64,000 bases of DNA from Phaeodactylum tricornutum CCAP 1055/1 (Eukaryota; Bacillariophyta; Bacillariophyceae; Surirellales; Neidiaceae): contig NC_011680.1 of NCBI RefSeq assembly GCF_000150955.2, forward strand, positions 837,854 to 901,853, read 5' to 3'. The translations under genes and the position numbers were made by a program. Positions 30,592 to 42,330 of the stretch are shown here, in pieces (position 1 is the first letter of the stretch; each line of letters starts with the position of its first letter). A model generated the notes under the pieces. It was not told where the DNA came from and searched no databases. It saw only the letters and a program-made list of their open reading frames with translations.

Positions 30592-31335
30592 GTTTGCAAC
30601 ACTCCGGGACGCGTCCTTTGGACAGCAAAGGTGGAGTGCGAAAGGTTTGAACAATGGTCGAAATGATGGCTTTTACATGTGCAAGCAAAACCTTGATGGC
30701 GTTCGATGAACAACTCAAATCGTTCACTTGTTTAACGCGATTCACAAATAAATACACTTTGTGACATGGAGTTTCAAGTCTGATCATTCGTTTTTCTACA
30801 AGTATTATTTATGTATATTCAAATATAGAATGCCGTTGGGATGTATGTCGAGATTTTCAAAAAATCGTGACTGCGCTCGAAACGCTCACCGTCAAATTGA
30901 ATACCGGTACTTCGATAGTTTTAGGATTGAGTTTGTATGTGCTCCATGAAACTTTGTACGATACGTACACGTGAAACCCAAACCTCGTCTCCCTCCAAAG
31001 CGCGTATGCCGACAACAAAAACCTGCGGGTATGAGGACGACCGCATATCCTTTGCATTACTATAAACGCGTTCTATCGTACTACCTACCTACCTACCTAC
31101 CTACCTTATAGTAATAGTTATTGAAGCTTTAGAGCAGAGAGTAGTCATTAGCTTTGTTCTACTCTTCTAGCTCTCTTTAGAGAATGCTAATTAGCTCGTT
31201 GGTGTCGACAACAGAAATAATTTGGAACCGTCGGCATCTCCACTGATCGATAGTCGCGAGAATCACCGACTACCCACTTCTACACTCCATTCGTGTCGAT
31301 TCCTCATTTTTTCTGATTACAGCTGCTGAACGCAA
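30592..31335. other. Intergenic region with a (CTAC)n run
   Basis: AT-rich. Contains a CTAC/CCTA tetranucleotide run at about 31080-31105 and CTAG-rich sequence around 31165-31200. No gene is supported. Confidence 0.55.
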
Positions 31336-32394
31336 TCACGGAAAATCGGGAAAGATCTTGAAGTGTACGAATTTGAGCAATATGTAGCCCGTAGCTCCTA
31401 TTACCAGGTACCGTCCAACGAACAAGTCAAAGGCTTCGAAAACTTCTCGTACGAATCCCAGGACTTGTCCGATGATCCGTGCGGTCCCGCTCACGGCCAC
31501 CAAGACAATACCTAAAGGGCTGGCCTTGGTCAAGTCGAATTCACTCACGGTCACTTCTCCTTCTTTCGGTTTCGGAGGTCCAATTATTCGCGTCTTGAAG
31601 GGACCAAAACCAACGTCCAAGGTCACTGGCTTGCCCACGGCCCGATCATACGCGAACCCGCCAAAGAGCCGAAACGGTAATCCCACAAGGATATCCATGT
31701 AAACCAGCACTACCGTCACGATCTTGGTGGAACCGATCAAAATGAATGTCGTCGCTAGGGCAAATATGGAGCCAGCCAGAAAGGTTTCCACCGTCTCGTG
31801 CAAGGGCAAAATCCAACTGAGTCCGTTTTGCTGGATAAACGGACCAATGGCTTCTTTGAAGAAACTCTCGACCACACAGAGTTCCAAACGGATGCGCAAC
31901 AATCCACCCGATATGAGAGGTCCGTACTCGACAAAGTTTTCTTCGCCAACGACGGCAGTCGTCGTTGATTGCAAAACTCGGTAAAAGCCGTCCGAAGCGG
32001 GACAGACGGGTTGAAAGTTATCCGGGTTCATTGTACCTTGCGAAATAAATTTGTTTCCGGCGACCTGCGCCGATGCTTCGAACGGAACAAGTGCGGTCGT
32101 GGTAGCAACGACGGCAGCGGTTGCCACTGGTCTTGGCCTAGTTTCGACCGCAGTGGTGGGAGTAGCTGGATGACGGTAGTACGAAGCCACGCGTCTATCG
32201 GCGGAGGAAGCAAAGCCCAGTGGATCGAATGTGCCAACTTTCGTCATAGTGGGACGCGCGGCTAGTCTCGTCGCGACACCCAGCCGTGTACGTGCTACCA
32301 TACCGTTCGAACATGACGATTGATGAAACGCCAAAGTTTTGAGGCAGAACGCTTCCGCCCAAAGCGTGACGATGAGAAAGATGGTCCATCGCAT
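31336..32394 (-). CDS. Plastid-targeted multi-pass membrane protein, unknown
   Basis: A 352-residue protein with its first ATG at 32394 (MRWTIFLIVTLWAEAF). The leader reaches an ASAFAP-like TLAFHQ, then a basic Ala/Thr-rich transit-like stretch. Near residue 100 a second Ala-rich hydrophobic segment (VATAAVVATTTALVPFEASA, ending at an A-x-A site) looks like a thylakoid-transfer or stop-transfer signal. Further on come at least three membrane spans: SIFALATTFILIGSTKIVTVVLVYMDI, LGIVLVAVSGTARIIGQVLG and YLVIGATGYILLKFVHF. The C-terminus ends FKIFPDFP. I do not recognise the family. A thylakoid or inner-envelope membrane location is inferred from the leader. Confidence 0.7.
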   Translation of the reverse strand: MRWTIFLIVTLWAEAFCLKTLAFHQSSCSNGMVARTRLGVATRLAARPTMTKVGTFDPLGFASSADRRVASYYRHPATPTTAVETRPRPVATAAVVATTTALVPFEASAQVAGNKFISQGTMNPDNFQPVCPASDGFYRVLQSTTTAVVGEENFVEYGPLISGGLLRIRLELCVVESFFKEAIGPFIQQNGLSWILPLHETVETFLAGSIFALATTFILIGSTKIVTVVLVYMDILVGLPFRLFGGFAYDRAVGKPVTLDVGFGPFKTRIIGPPKPKEGEVTVSEFDLTKASPLGIVLVAVSGTARIIGQVLGFVREVFEAFDLFVGRYLVIGATGYILLKFVHFKIFPDFP

Positions 32395-33070
32395 CGTGCA
32401 GGCGTTTCGCTCTGAGTTAGACAACCTGTAGTGTATGGTGTTTCACAGTCCGAGGATTGCTAGCTAGCTTGGCCCTGCCTCTCTCACCAGAAAGTTGAGG
32501 TGTCGCACTTGCTGTTGAGCGAAAGGAGTCTTCACCAGAGCTCTAGTAGAGTAGACTAGAACAGGTTCCGGTCAACAGAGTATTCGTTTGCTCTGTGCAT
32601 ACGTGATGGAGCCAAGCTCATTCGGCTCGACTGGCTAGTCGGTCGGTTGCTTTGGATGCGGATGACACGGATAACGATCACGGCTCTCACAGTCGAACAT
32701 CTCTCTACTAGCTCTAGAGAGTAATAGGTAGTACAAGGAACCGTGAGTAGTACAGGTATGTGGTCTGTCTGTGACTGTGTAATTGGATACTTGGTGGATA
32801 GGATGGATACGGAGACTGCGCCTACCTGTATTTCAGGAGAGAGAATAAAGAATTCAGAGTTTCGTCGACAATTATACTTCAAAAATGCTAGACTTTGAAT
32901 CTTGCGTATAGGGGACCTGGAGGAGGAGTCCGACATTCCAAGTCTCCCGGAATAACGTAGGGTACCTCACACCTATTTGACCTGATATTGGGTAAGGTCA
33001 TCCCCACATCTACAGTATTAATACCTCAACCCCGATTTGGAGCGTTTTCCCACGCTGTTTGCGTACGACC
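32395..33070. other. Divergent promoter region
   Basis: Between the plastid membrane protein gene and the INTS7-like gene. TCACAGTC motifs lie at 32443-32450, about 50 bp upstream of the minus-strand ATG, and at 32687-32694. CTCTAGAGAG-type sequence occurs near 32705-32725. Confidence 0.5.
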
Positions 33071-36000
33071 ATGGAGCAAGAGACTCGCGACGCATCTGCG
33101 TTGATAGCGTCTCTGCAACAAGCTTGTCGACGCCCACTTTTTGTGGATATCGTCGCTAGCCGAGCGAGATTGGCCAAGAAACGTGCGTCTGGCGTTGTGA
33201 ATGAGGACGATCCGACCAGACGAAACGAGCCGCTGCCACCAGACGCTTCGACTTCGGCTCAGACGTCGACGCAGCTCCAATCCCGAAAAAACGAAGCGAA
33301 ACCAACGCAAACATGGATCGAGGTAGGAGCCTCTCATCTGTCGGTCTGTGTAGAATCTCAGACAAGGCGAGTCACACATCGTTCCTCTTCTCACATTGCC
33401 TTCTTCTGTTTCGCCTTTGGCGACGACCGACTCCGTATACGGCTACACTATTTGTGCACGTTCCTCCATTAGCTTTTACAAGAAGCTACCTCCCTTTTAC
33501 CCGTCTTGACTGAAGATCAGCACGGGGAAGTTTTGCGTTTGGCTTCGATTTTGCTTCTCGGTTTTGTGCTGCCTCATTCGACTGGCAACGAACTCTGCTT
33601 GTTAGAAAATGCTCCCCGACACAAATATCAGACTGCCGAAGGTTCCGAGCTTGACGTAATGGCCGGTGACGACTATATCCTACAGATGCCCCTAGAAGAT
33701 CGCCTATCCAAGGCTGTACATCACAATGATGCCAACGAATTTGGTGAATACGATACCCTCATGGATCCCTTTGTCGAAGTGGCTTTCCATCAATTCCTTT
33801 CCGAAGGGATCACGCCCTTGCTGGAACGAAGACCTGCCCATCGCACGCAAGTAGACCTATGGCATGTCATCGCTATGATCATTGACCCTCGGCCACTCTT
33901 GGAATCTTTGCCAGACCGACTACAACGGTTGAACGACTCGCACGCCGCGTATTGGTTGAAGACACGTCGCCTCATGCAAAGCACGACGCCAGTCCACTTT
34001 CAAGCAAATTATGATCACCGGTGGCGTCTTGCGCAACTCGTAGCTCGAAGCGCGACTTGGCCGGTCTTGGAGGATGAAACAGCGACTGATCCAGTGGGGC
34101 CACTTTTGTACGGTGCCATGTTTCATTTGCAAACCTCGCTCCGCTGTTTCGGTCAACGCGCCATCTCCAAAAGAGATGCCCACATAGCACACTGTGCACT
34201 CGTTTCTATGGCCTGCCAAGCTCGAAACGTACCTTTGCTGCTGGAAGAATGGCGTTATTTACTGCACCTTACGATAAAAGATCGTAGTTTGTGTCCGGTG
34301 GATGACTGCAGTCGGAGCGAAACATCCGAACAAATTCTGCAACCCGAACTGCCGCTTCCACGGACGTCGTCGAGATTTTGTCCACACGTGGCACGGGGAC
34401 GTTTGTTAGGAAACTTTGCCGTGCGTAGTGGTAGACGCGGAACATCGGAGCCGGATCTATTTGTACAGGAGGCCTTGCGCTCTTTGACGGATGTGATTGA
34501 ATGGCAAACCGACTGTTGGGACGCATCTGACGAGGCAATAGTCACTGAGGACTCGAGACTTTATCCACCTTGTTTGCTGGAGTCGCTTCTTTGCGCCACG
34601 AAGCAACTCGCATGTTTCCGCCCTGCCGTTAATGAGGAAGTAGTGCAGTGTGCTATTCAACTGTTGCGGCATTCTCATTGCGGTATAGCGTCGGAGGCCG
34701 CAAACATGTTAGTGATGGTTTTTCACTATGCTCCTAAACACTCGGTCGACAGCTTTGTCTTCAAAATCTTGGAATCAATCAAATTAATAATGGAGCACAC
34801 CGCAAAATCGCTGCTTTTTGTGGAGGATCTAGTGGGGTCACTTGCTCAACACTCCCCTCCGTTTGCTTCGAATCTCTTTCTTCATCTTCTAGACAAGACA
34901 AGCAAAGTTGCGAATCGAGAAGCAATCGACCGTCTGGTGGCAATGGTAGCGACCAACTGTCCTATGGTGGTAGCCAGAAACTACAATAAGCTTTTTACAA
35001 TGTTTCAGAATCGAACAGAGCTGTCGCCTCACATCGCAGTAGCACTCTTATCGAGCCGCCAAACCTATTTTTTCAACGCGGAAAGTGACAAACACGACAA
35101 AATCACACAGAACATTGTTTCTTTGGAAGCCAATGGGTGGACGCTTTTTCAAATTGCGCGGCAGTGCCTCTTACTTGGGAACTTTGCCCAAGCATTAACT
35201 TTGTACAAGGCAGTCGCATCTTCGTTTCTGTTGAGTGAAAAAAACTACGTGTGGGTGTGCGCTCTCGAAAAGATTGCTTCCGGTGAAGCCCTTTTGATAC
35301 AGCATGGGGCGACAGGAATCCCCCATGCTGCAGAGGATCTACACACGGCTGTATCATACTTGCAATTCTTGCAATCTTTTTCCGACGTGCGTAAAGAAGG
35401 TTTCTCGTTCCAGATTCGGTTTCTTCTATTGCGCCTTGACTTTCTCGACCTCGTCACCATTCTTCGGCATCTGACGATGCAAATGCGATTGACGGCAAGT
35501 GGTCCAACCAAACATACACGCTCGTACAATCATTTGCGCAACACCATCATCGGGTTCGGTGCGCTTGCCTCTCGGTATAAGGGCGCTTTTCAACGCCACG
35601 GAATGTGCTTTAAATACGGATTTTCCGGAACGTGCTTGCGTGTATTGGAAGTGCTGTCGAGCATGATGAAAGAAGCTTCCGTTGCGGTATTCTTGGACAT
35701 CATATCGGTACCGATGAAGAAGGATGTTCTTTCCATTGACATTCAGTTAGGAGATGCGAGAGATCCCTTGTCTATGTTGCTACGACATTTGGATGAACTC
35801 GTTGTGCAACCGATGAGAATTTCGGTCGACTCTGTGGCACGAGCCGCAGCCCTGCTGGAAGTCATTGAAGGAGTCCTGATGGTTCCCATCCCTTTTCCCA
35901 GGGACTTTATGTGCCTTTCACCGACTATACCTGCTTTTTTACGATTGTCAGCCCAACCGGAAGAATTTAACGAGCACGGAGTACATAGATTCACAACAAT

Positions 36001-36424
36001 TGAGGCGCACCCATCAGTGGGGTTTTCCTTTTGTGCAACGGGTCGCTTTCCACAAGCTTTGCTACAGCAATCGAAAAAACACGTATCTAAAGCTCTCATC
36101 TGGTATCAAGTCTATTATGACGGACCTTTGCGCGAGGATGAGTTCCAACCAGACGAACAGCTGGATGAGTATCATCTCACCCCACCAATACAAGCATCCA
36201 TCGCGGCGAAGGTGTCTCTGCTTTCTACTAGCTCACCGGCTGTGGCACCTCTTTCTTTGGATGGTTTCTTCTTCATTTCAATAGACTGTCCGCCTTTGTT
36301 TGACGAAGGTTGGTACAGCATCAAAGCATGCTTGGGTGGCAGAGACGTATCAGGAGGGGAATGGGAAATACCCACGAACGGACGGACGCAATCGATTTCA
36401 ATTCGAAACACGCGGTCGAGATGA
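33071..36424 (+). CDS. INTS7: Integrator complex subunit 7-like protein
   Basis: Two exons, 33071-33322 and 33473-36424, flank a 150-bp GT-AG intron (donor GTAGGA, acceptor CCATTAG) in phase 0, giving 1067 residues. The second exon has no ATG near its start and reads back openly to the acceptor, so the short first exon is needed. The protein is an alpha-helical repeat protein. The mid part NGWTLFQIARQCLLLGNFAQALTLYKAV, with VWVCALEKIASGEALL, resembles INTS7 from animals and plants. So do FGALASRYKGAFQR and the C-terminal proline-rich step IPFPRDFMCLSPTI. INTS7 is a structural subunit of the Integrator complex acting on snRNA and paused polymerase II transcripts. Similarity is judged by eye and is moderate; another HEAT-repeat protein is possible. 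Confidence 0.65.
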
Positions 36425-36866
36425 TGTCGATTTTTTGTCTCACAGTCAATCAGTTCAGGATTCGGGGTGGGATTATTTTTCGCGTTGTTGGTTACATGTT
36501 AATTCGAAGCTCTCTTCTTTGTCTACAATGTAAACTTGACAAATATATTTTTGTGATACGTTTGAATTTAGCGTAGTTATATACAGAAAGGGTTTGTAAC
36601 ACAGAGCAAGCAATACACGACGCTGCGTTACTAACAGTAAGCAGGTTATGCCTGGATACAGCAATGCATGTGGCATGGCCACAAACAACTCACCGCCGAG
36701 GGTAGTAGACTCCTTAAAACCCTAACCCTATTCATTTTCATTCGCCCGATTTCCTTATGGCTTACAGTTAAAGCCATCTGAGAGCCCTGCAAGCATTCCC
36801 GATTTCCTGATTCCAGTTTGTGGAAACGAAATCATTGCCTAATCTCTTGAAAAGCTGATCCTGGCC
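36425..36866. other. Intergenic region with a short internal telomere-like sequence
   Basis: Includes AAACCCTAACCCTA at 36717-36730, two telomere-type units in the opposite orientation to the chromosome end. A TCACAGTC motif is at 36440-36447. No gene is seen. Confidence 0.6.
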
Positions 36867-39800
36867 ATGGGATTTCCAATCGCAATTGGTGCCAAATCGG
36901 TATCATATCAAGGAATAAGGTCACCAGAACCGATCGAAGAAGTCTCGGAAGATGGAGTGACGCTCAGTCCTTTCTTTGGACTACAACGCGCCCCCACTGT
37001 GGCGCTCGGCGTCTCTGGCGACAAAAAGCTGCAGGCGCTTGTTTCCATACATTTTTACGAGGTGGTGAAACATGAGAGTGGATCCAAAGTCCATGGAATA
37101 GCCGAGGTGTGCGTTACGATTTCACCGCTGTCGGAGCACTTTTCAAGGTCTCGATTCAGGGAGAGTATCTTCCGAGTACGCATGCCGCACAGCTATGAGC
37201 GTATGCCTGCTGACAGCTCAAACGAAACCTCCCAGAAATTTGAAGCACATTCAATCGAGCCTCATATTTTATTTACGAATGATGCCAAAAATCTGATATG
37301 CATTATACCGACAAACAACGGCCAAAATTCAATGGCGGTTCTCTTTCATATTCGTAAGGTCCATGGGAAAAGTATCGCCATTCCAGGTCACAATGGTCGC
37401 TTGCCGGCCCCTCCGTATCTTCTCAATGTTCCCGCACAAGTACACAAAAAAATCTCAGAGGCCTTGGTGGCGAAAAATCCATGTTTACTCGAGACGAGAG
37501 AGGAAAGCGACGATTTCAGAGCAACGAGCGCGACGGCACCACCCAGCGCCAAGTCTATTCTACTGGTCGGAAGCTCGGACGGCCGTATTTTGGCGGTATC
37601 TTTACGACCATTTCAAGTTCAGGGAACCATTCATATGCCCAACGACGATAACAGCACTGCAGTCTTGGCTTTGGAGTCGTGTGTAGGGGCTAGTGGTCGT
37701 GCAGACGATTTCGGGCGAGTTGCTTGTCTAACCGACAACGGACTTGTCACGGTCTTCGACTTGCGACGATTGACGGACTGTGCTTTAACAGGAGCTCTCT
37801 CCGAAACCAAGAAAAGCACTTTGAATTGTACAGGAGCAGAATTTGCGTATGCAGATAACGATGCAGTAGGCATGTATACATTGGACAAAGTCTGTGAGAT
37901 AGAGAAGAGGCCCTTCGAATGTTGTAAACTTCTTTCGGATTTATACTTGGCAGTTATGGAAATCCTACCAGATAAAAGCACTGTTTCGGTTTGGGCACTT
38001 TGCAGTGGTGGACAGACTTGCTGTATATCGGAGTTGCAAGTTACTAGGGACAACCTGCGCGAAAGTGCCCACGCTACATTTACTCTGGCTTGCAATCGCT
38101 CACCCCATGCGCCTACTTCCGATATGATGCCACCTCTGAATTGGAGGTCAGCCATTGGTTTGGACTATGACCCAGTGAGTGGTTGCCTTGCTGTGAGTTC
38201 TATTTTGAAAGCTCGTGACGACAGGAATCAATCATTTGGCTCGTCTAATTCCGAACCTTTCGTGAGTCTATGGAGCTGGAAGCTCAATGTCCAGGGGCTC
38301 ACAATTGCACTATCCAAGAAACCTAACAGCTGTTCACTGCACTGTCCAATGCACCCTGTCTCACGCTTACTCTTCGCGGCCAGCACTGACATCAGCGCGA
38401 AGAGCAATACAATGTTCAAGGTCACGCACGTCATCGGATCTGCGAATACGAAATCTTCGTTTCTGCAAAAGGAAATATTTGATATTGGGATTTTGTCGCC
38501 CTCAGCCGACATACGTTTATGCCGCACAGCTCTTCACAAGACTAACTCACTGCTCCTTTCATCGAGGTCTGTGATTTACCCTAAAGTGTCGAGATCGGCG
38601 ACCAACGACGCGATAGAAGTCGACTGGCAGGAATCAAAAATACCAATCGAATACACTAGTTCATACGGTGCTCCTTTGACGGGCTGCATTGGGCATCGCC
38701 GAGGATTGTCTGTCGCCGTCGCCAGTGATAATGGACTATGCCTGCTTGATTGTTCGGAAAGATCAGACGGCAATACCGTTCGTTCGAAGTGGCGCCATTT
38801 TGGAAATGCAGTAGAGGAAAGTTTGTTCAAAGTCACTGCAATGGAGTGGTGGGAAGGTGTAGCTATTCCTTCCGCTAACGAAATGTTTCAGGACGACTTG
38901 CTCTTGGCTATTATAGAAGTTCATCACGATGGGAAGGCTGTCGTGTGTCTTTCATGCTTCTCTCCGCGACGCCTTGACTTTGGACATCAGCTTTTATCGT
39001 CGCAATCAAAGGGTGTAAATAGCAAATGGGGAATCAAGCTTTCTGATCGATTTTCGTCCGCGCGTCTTGATATTCTACCAGAACCAAAGGCAGACTCTGA
39101 AATCAAGTTGTCGGCAGCAACAACGCGACGCGCTGTCATTTTGATATCTGACGCGTCCGACGCAGCGGCCTACGAAGTTTACCAACTTCAAATTATTGAA
39201 GGCAATTCAGCTGGGTTCGCAGAATCATACTTAGACCTGCAACCGTTCACTGTAGTTGGTAATTGTGCGTCTGTCGGAACGGTGGGATCTTGCTGTGATT
39301 TATTTCTAGCTGGTGCTTCGTTTCGCTTCGATTGTCGTCAGTTTGAAAGCTTTTCTGCAGACGACGGCCTCTATGTAGCTACATTGGGTATTATCCGACC
39401 GGCAACTGGCGGCGTCGACGCGATTGCAATTTCTTCTAACTCCGTTACTGCCTTTGGAAAAGTAGTCGAACGATTTCCCTCCGTCGATCCGAAGATTTCG
39501 GAAGTCGTAAACTATTGGCTTTCGACCATCATTTCGGATGCCGACCGAGTATACTTCTTTTGGTGTCTGCAATTGGCCAACGGTAGTCTCATCACTTGGG
39601 TAGTGCCTACCTTTCCCATTGACATGAAGTATAACAACCTATCTGGTCCTTCGATTGCGTCAAATGGATGGCCTTTTCTTTCAAAAGGGTTTGAATCTGT
39701 TCACCCTAAGGTATCGATTTTGGGGCAAACCTCTAAGGCCGGTACGTTGTCGAAGTGGATGCAACAATCGAGTTCGGGAACGCGCACCGATTTTCCCTTG

Positions 39801-41348
39801 GGCTGCGTTCCCGGATCATTTTTTGGTTGCTTGTTGAGATCGATGCAGGCGTGCCGCAAGCTTCACCAATCTGTTTGCCTAGAGAACGATAGCGAGCCGT
39901 TTCGACTGGATTTCCTGGACCATGATGTACTTTACCCGGGCGACCTTGTGTTGTCGCCTCCAGTGTCGATAACTTCGGTTTACTCGTTGCTCCTTAATTC
40001 GAATGACTGTGAGTCGAGTCACAATGCATTTAGTTCGAAGCTTTGCCAACGACAAATACACAAAGGTTTGCATCTCGATCCTTTTGCAGACTCATTTGGC
40101 CTGTCTCTTCAGCTTCTTGTTCTTCGCACGGCGGAAGCGCTAGCCTCGTCGAAGGTGAGCCTCGGAGGAAATACACCTGAAGCAATAGATGATGTCATGG
40201 TGATGTTTACGAGACTAGTAAATGCAATTCGAAGCTCGTTGCAACCACTGAACGGCGCAGCATTGTTCTTGGACGTGGGGCGTCAGATTGAACCGAGCTG
40301 CTTGGCGACTCTATTTCCGTTGCCTTCAGCTCGCAATGGAAGTCATACTTTATTTCGTGAAATGGAGGACATTCTTTCTATATTTCTGGCGCATGGAACT
40401 ATTTCTTCTGCAGTTAAATCACTACCCCTGCTGCTTAAAGACGGCTTGTCGAAGTCGATGTGTGTCATCATGTTTCAGTACTGTCTGAGAATATTAAAGA
40501 CGAGTCTTAATTCTTACAATTCTTCGCTACCGGCAGAAGTACGCTCACTTGGTGACATATTCCGATACGGACTTCGACTGGAACGATTGGAAGACGATGA
40601 AAGTGATTCGTTACAAACTAGGCTCACAAAATCGGAATCTTTGTCGGATACCGAGTTTGTCGAGCCGCCTGACGAGGGATACTCATTGCTTTGTGGAATT
40701 TTTGGAAGACAGCGTATAGTTAAAGAGCAGGATTTAGCCAAGGCTGTCGACGCTTTCATTGATCGCGGCTTCGACCTCGACCTTAAGCAAAAGGAGGTCA
40801 GTCTTTGGTGGAGAACTTGCGATGAAAGTGAGTCCAAACGGCGATCGTTTGAGAAGGGATCAAGTATTACAGAAGCTGCGAGTCGGTTTGTGCTTGACGC
40901 ACTTGCCGACTTTCCATGTCAGCCTTCCGCTATGCAAGACTGGAAACCGGTCATCGCAACTTCGTGGATTCTCGTCGGCGAAGGTATAAAAAGCCTTCCT
41001 ATGTGCACTCACGATGAGTTCAAGAGGCTCGTTGAGCGTCAAACAATTTGCTCATTGAAGGCGGCACTACCAAAAGAACTCAAAGTCAGTGGAAACTTTA
41101 CTCAATATTTTGTATCATTTACGCAAGGACTTAATGCACAGGCTAGCCCGACGGAAGCCGGATATGTTTTGGATGTTGTGTTGGTTCTCCTGTCCAACTG
41201 GGAAAGCTGCGCAGCCGAGCTTCCCGGCTTAGCTCTGCTAGCAATTGTCGTTGCTCATGGAGCGGATCGAATTGATGAATTGGGCTTCGACCGAAATATG
41301 AAGGATCATCCTTTGTGGTGTTCGTATCTCGATTCGCAAAAAAAGTGA
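36867..41348 (+). CDS. Very large protein of unknown function, beta-propeller-like N-terminus
   Basis: A 1493-residue uninterrupted frame with ATG in a strong context (GGCCATGG). The first about 900 residues contain repeated strand-rich segments with WD-type endings, such as KSILLVGSSDGRILAVSLRPF and RVACLTDNGLVTVFDLRRL, suggesting one or two beta-propellers. The last 500 residues are helical (LSLQLLVLRTAEALASSK, EMEDILSIFLAHGTISSAVK). Propeller plus solenoid is the design of nuclear-pore scaffold and coat subunits such as Nup160, Nup133 or ELYS, but I find no family-specific motif and give no name. It has no signal peptide and is probably soluble. Codon use and length make it certainly a gene. 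Confidence 0.85.
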   Translation: MGFPIAIGAKSVSYQGIRSPEPIEEVSEDGVTLSPFFGLQRAPTVALGVSGDKKLQALVSIHFYEVVKHESGSKVHGIAEVCVTISPLSEHFSRSRFRESIFRVRMPHSYERMPADSSNETSQKFEAHSIEPHILFTNDAKNLICIIPTNNGQNSMAVLFHIRKVHGKSIAIPGHNGRLPAPPYLLNVPAQVHKKISEALVAKNPCLLETREESDDFRATSATAPPSAKSILLVGSSDGRILAVSLRPFQVQGTIHMPNDDNSTAVLALESCVGASGRADDFGRVACLTDNGLVTVFDLRRLTDCALTGALSETKKSTLNCTGAEFAYADNDAVGMYTLDKVCEIEKRPFECCKLLSDLYLAVMEILPDKSTVSVWALCSGGQTCCISELQVTRDNLRESAHATFTLACNRSPHAPTSDMMPPLNWRSAIGLDYDPVSGCLAVSSILKARDDRNQSFGSSNSEPFVSLWSWKLNVQGLTIALSKKPNSCSLHCPMHPVSRLLFAASTDISAKSNTMFKVTHVIGSANTKSSFLQKEIFDIGILSPSADIRLCRTALHKTNSLLLSSRSVIYPKVSRSATNDAIEVDWQESKIPIEYTSSYGAPLTGCIGHRRGLSVAVASDNGLCLLDCSERSDGNTVRSKWRHFGNAVEESLFKVTAMEWWEGVAIPSANEMFQDDLLLAIIEVHHDGKAVVCLSCFSPRRLDFGHQLLSSQSKGVNSKWGIKLSDRFSSARLDILPEPKADSEIKLSAATTRRAVILISDASDAAAYEVYQLQIIEGNSAGFAESYLDLQPFTVVGNCASVGTVGSCCDLFLAGASFRFDCRQFESFSADDGLYVATLGIIRPATGGVDAIAISSNSVTAFGKVVERFPSVDPKISEVVNYWLSTIISDADRVYFFWCLQLANGSLITWVVPTFPIDMKYNNLSGPSIASNGWPFLSKGFESVHPKVSILGQTSKAGTLSKWMQQSSSGTRTDFPLGCVPGSFFGCLLRSMQACRKLHQSVCLENDSEPFRLDFLDHDVLYPGDLVLSPPVSITSVYSLLLNSNDCESSHNAFSSKLCQRQIHKGLHLDPFADSFGLSLQLLVLRTAEALASSKVSLGGNTPEAIDDVMVMFTRLVNAIRSSLQPLNGAALFLDVGRQIEPSCLATLFPLPSARNGSHTLFREMEDILSIFLAHGTISSAVKSLPLLLKDGLSKSMCVIMFQYCLRILKTSLNSYNSSLPAEVRSLGDIFRYGLRLERLEDDESDSLQTRLTKSESLSDTEFVEPPDEGYSLLCGIFGRQRIVKEQDLAKAVDAFIDRGFDLDLKQKEVSLWWRTCDESESKRRSFEKGSSITEAASRFVLDALADFPCQPSAMQDWKPVIATSWILVGEGIKSLPMCTHDEFKRLVERQTICSLKAALPKELKVSGNFTQYFVSFTQGLNAQASPTEAGYVLDVVLVLLSNWESCAAELPGLALLAIVVAHGADRIDELGFDRNMKDHPLWCSYLDSQKK

Positions 41349-42330
41349 TTTCATTTTTATTTTGAACTCACGGTGACTTTTTTGGTCTTTTTATAGACAT
41401 GACGAATCTTATCAAAGCACCACATTTGAACCATTATTTGATACCTCGTTTTGCCCTGTGCTAACATAATCATCGATAGCTCTATTTTCTTTACGAGGAC
41501 CTATTCGGGTTTCGTTCCGCCTCACAGTCAGTAAACCCTGTTCGGCTTCACTATCAATTCCTGTATTCCGACCTAATCAAAGATTTGCTGATTCGGAGCC
41601 ACTCACTTTTTATGAATATTTTTGAGCACGAATCAACACCTAAGTATGGCCTGAAAGCACATAAATGGGCTTCATCATCATTGTCTTTCATCGCGTAGAT
41701 AAAACTTTAGATCGATTTTGAACAAGTAGATGTAATAGTTCTCAACTGGTTTTATCACTTACAAAGTATTTCGCGCTCAAAAATGGTACTTAATCGCGGA
41801 TGAATGTAAGCCGGAACAGGGGAATCGCGGACTCAACGTGGCCCGAATGGGGAATTTCCTCTACCAGAAAAAACTCGCAATCAAGAGTTTTATCTGGATT
41901 GCTTATCCAGTATTGTTACAGACAAAAATTTGGAAATGGCTGTAACTGTGCGATAAACCCGGAAGTGATTTTCTTTTGACAGGGAATGCCCGTTCTCTTG
42001 AATTAAAATTAGAGAGAAGTGATGTTGTGAGAAATCCAATAGAGTAAAACTCTAACTATACAAAATCTGCCCAATTCTGGCCCAGCCCAATGGGGCAGGA
42101 AAATTTTGCCCCGTTCTATATATATTTTGAACCATTCTATGTGTATTTTGCCCTAGTTACGAAATTAGTTGGCCGTCGTCAAAGGGTCTTGAAGACTTTC
42201 TTATCGAGTCCCGTAACAGGCACACGTACATGAAAACCAAGCTTGATTTGTCACTGTCAATGGAGATGTGGATTTTGCAGACTGTTCGCTTTTGATCTCT
42301 TCTTCACTTTTTCCCTCAATCACCAACATT
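41349..42330. other. AT-rich intergenic region
   Basis: About 980 bp without a gene. A TCACAGTC motif is at 41522-41529. At about 42114-42155 two related 21-bp units (TTCTATATATATTTTG and TTCTATGTGTATTTTG plus 5 bp each) lie in tandem. A GCCCAAT/GGGGC-rich patch precedes them. Confidence 0.55.
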
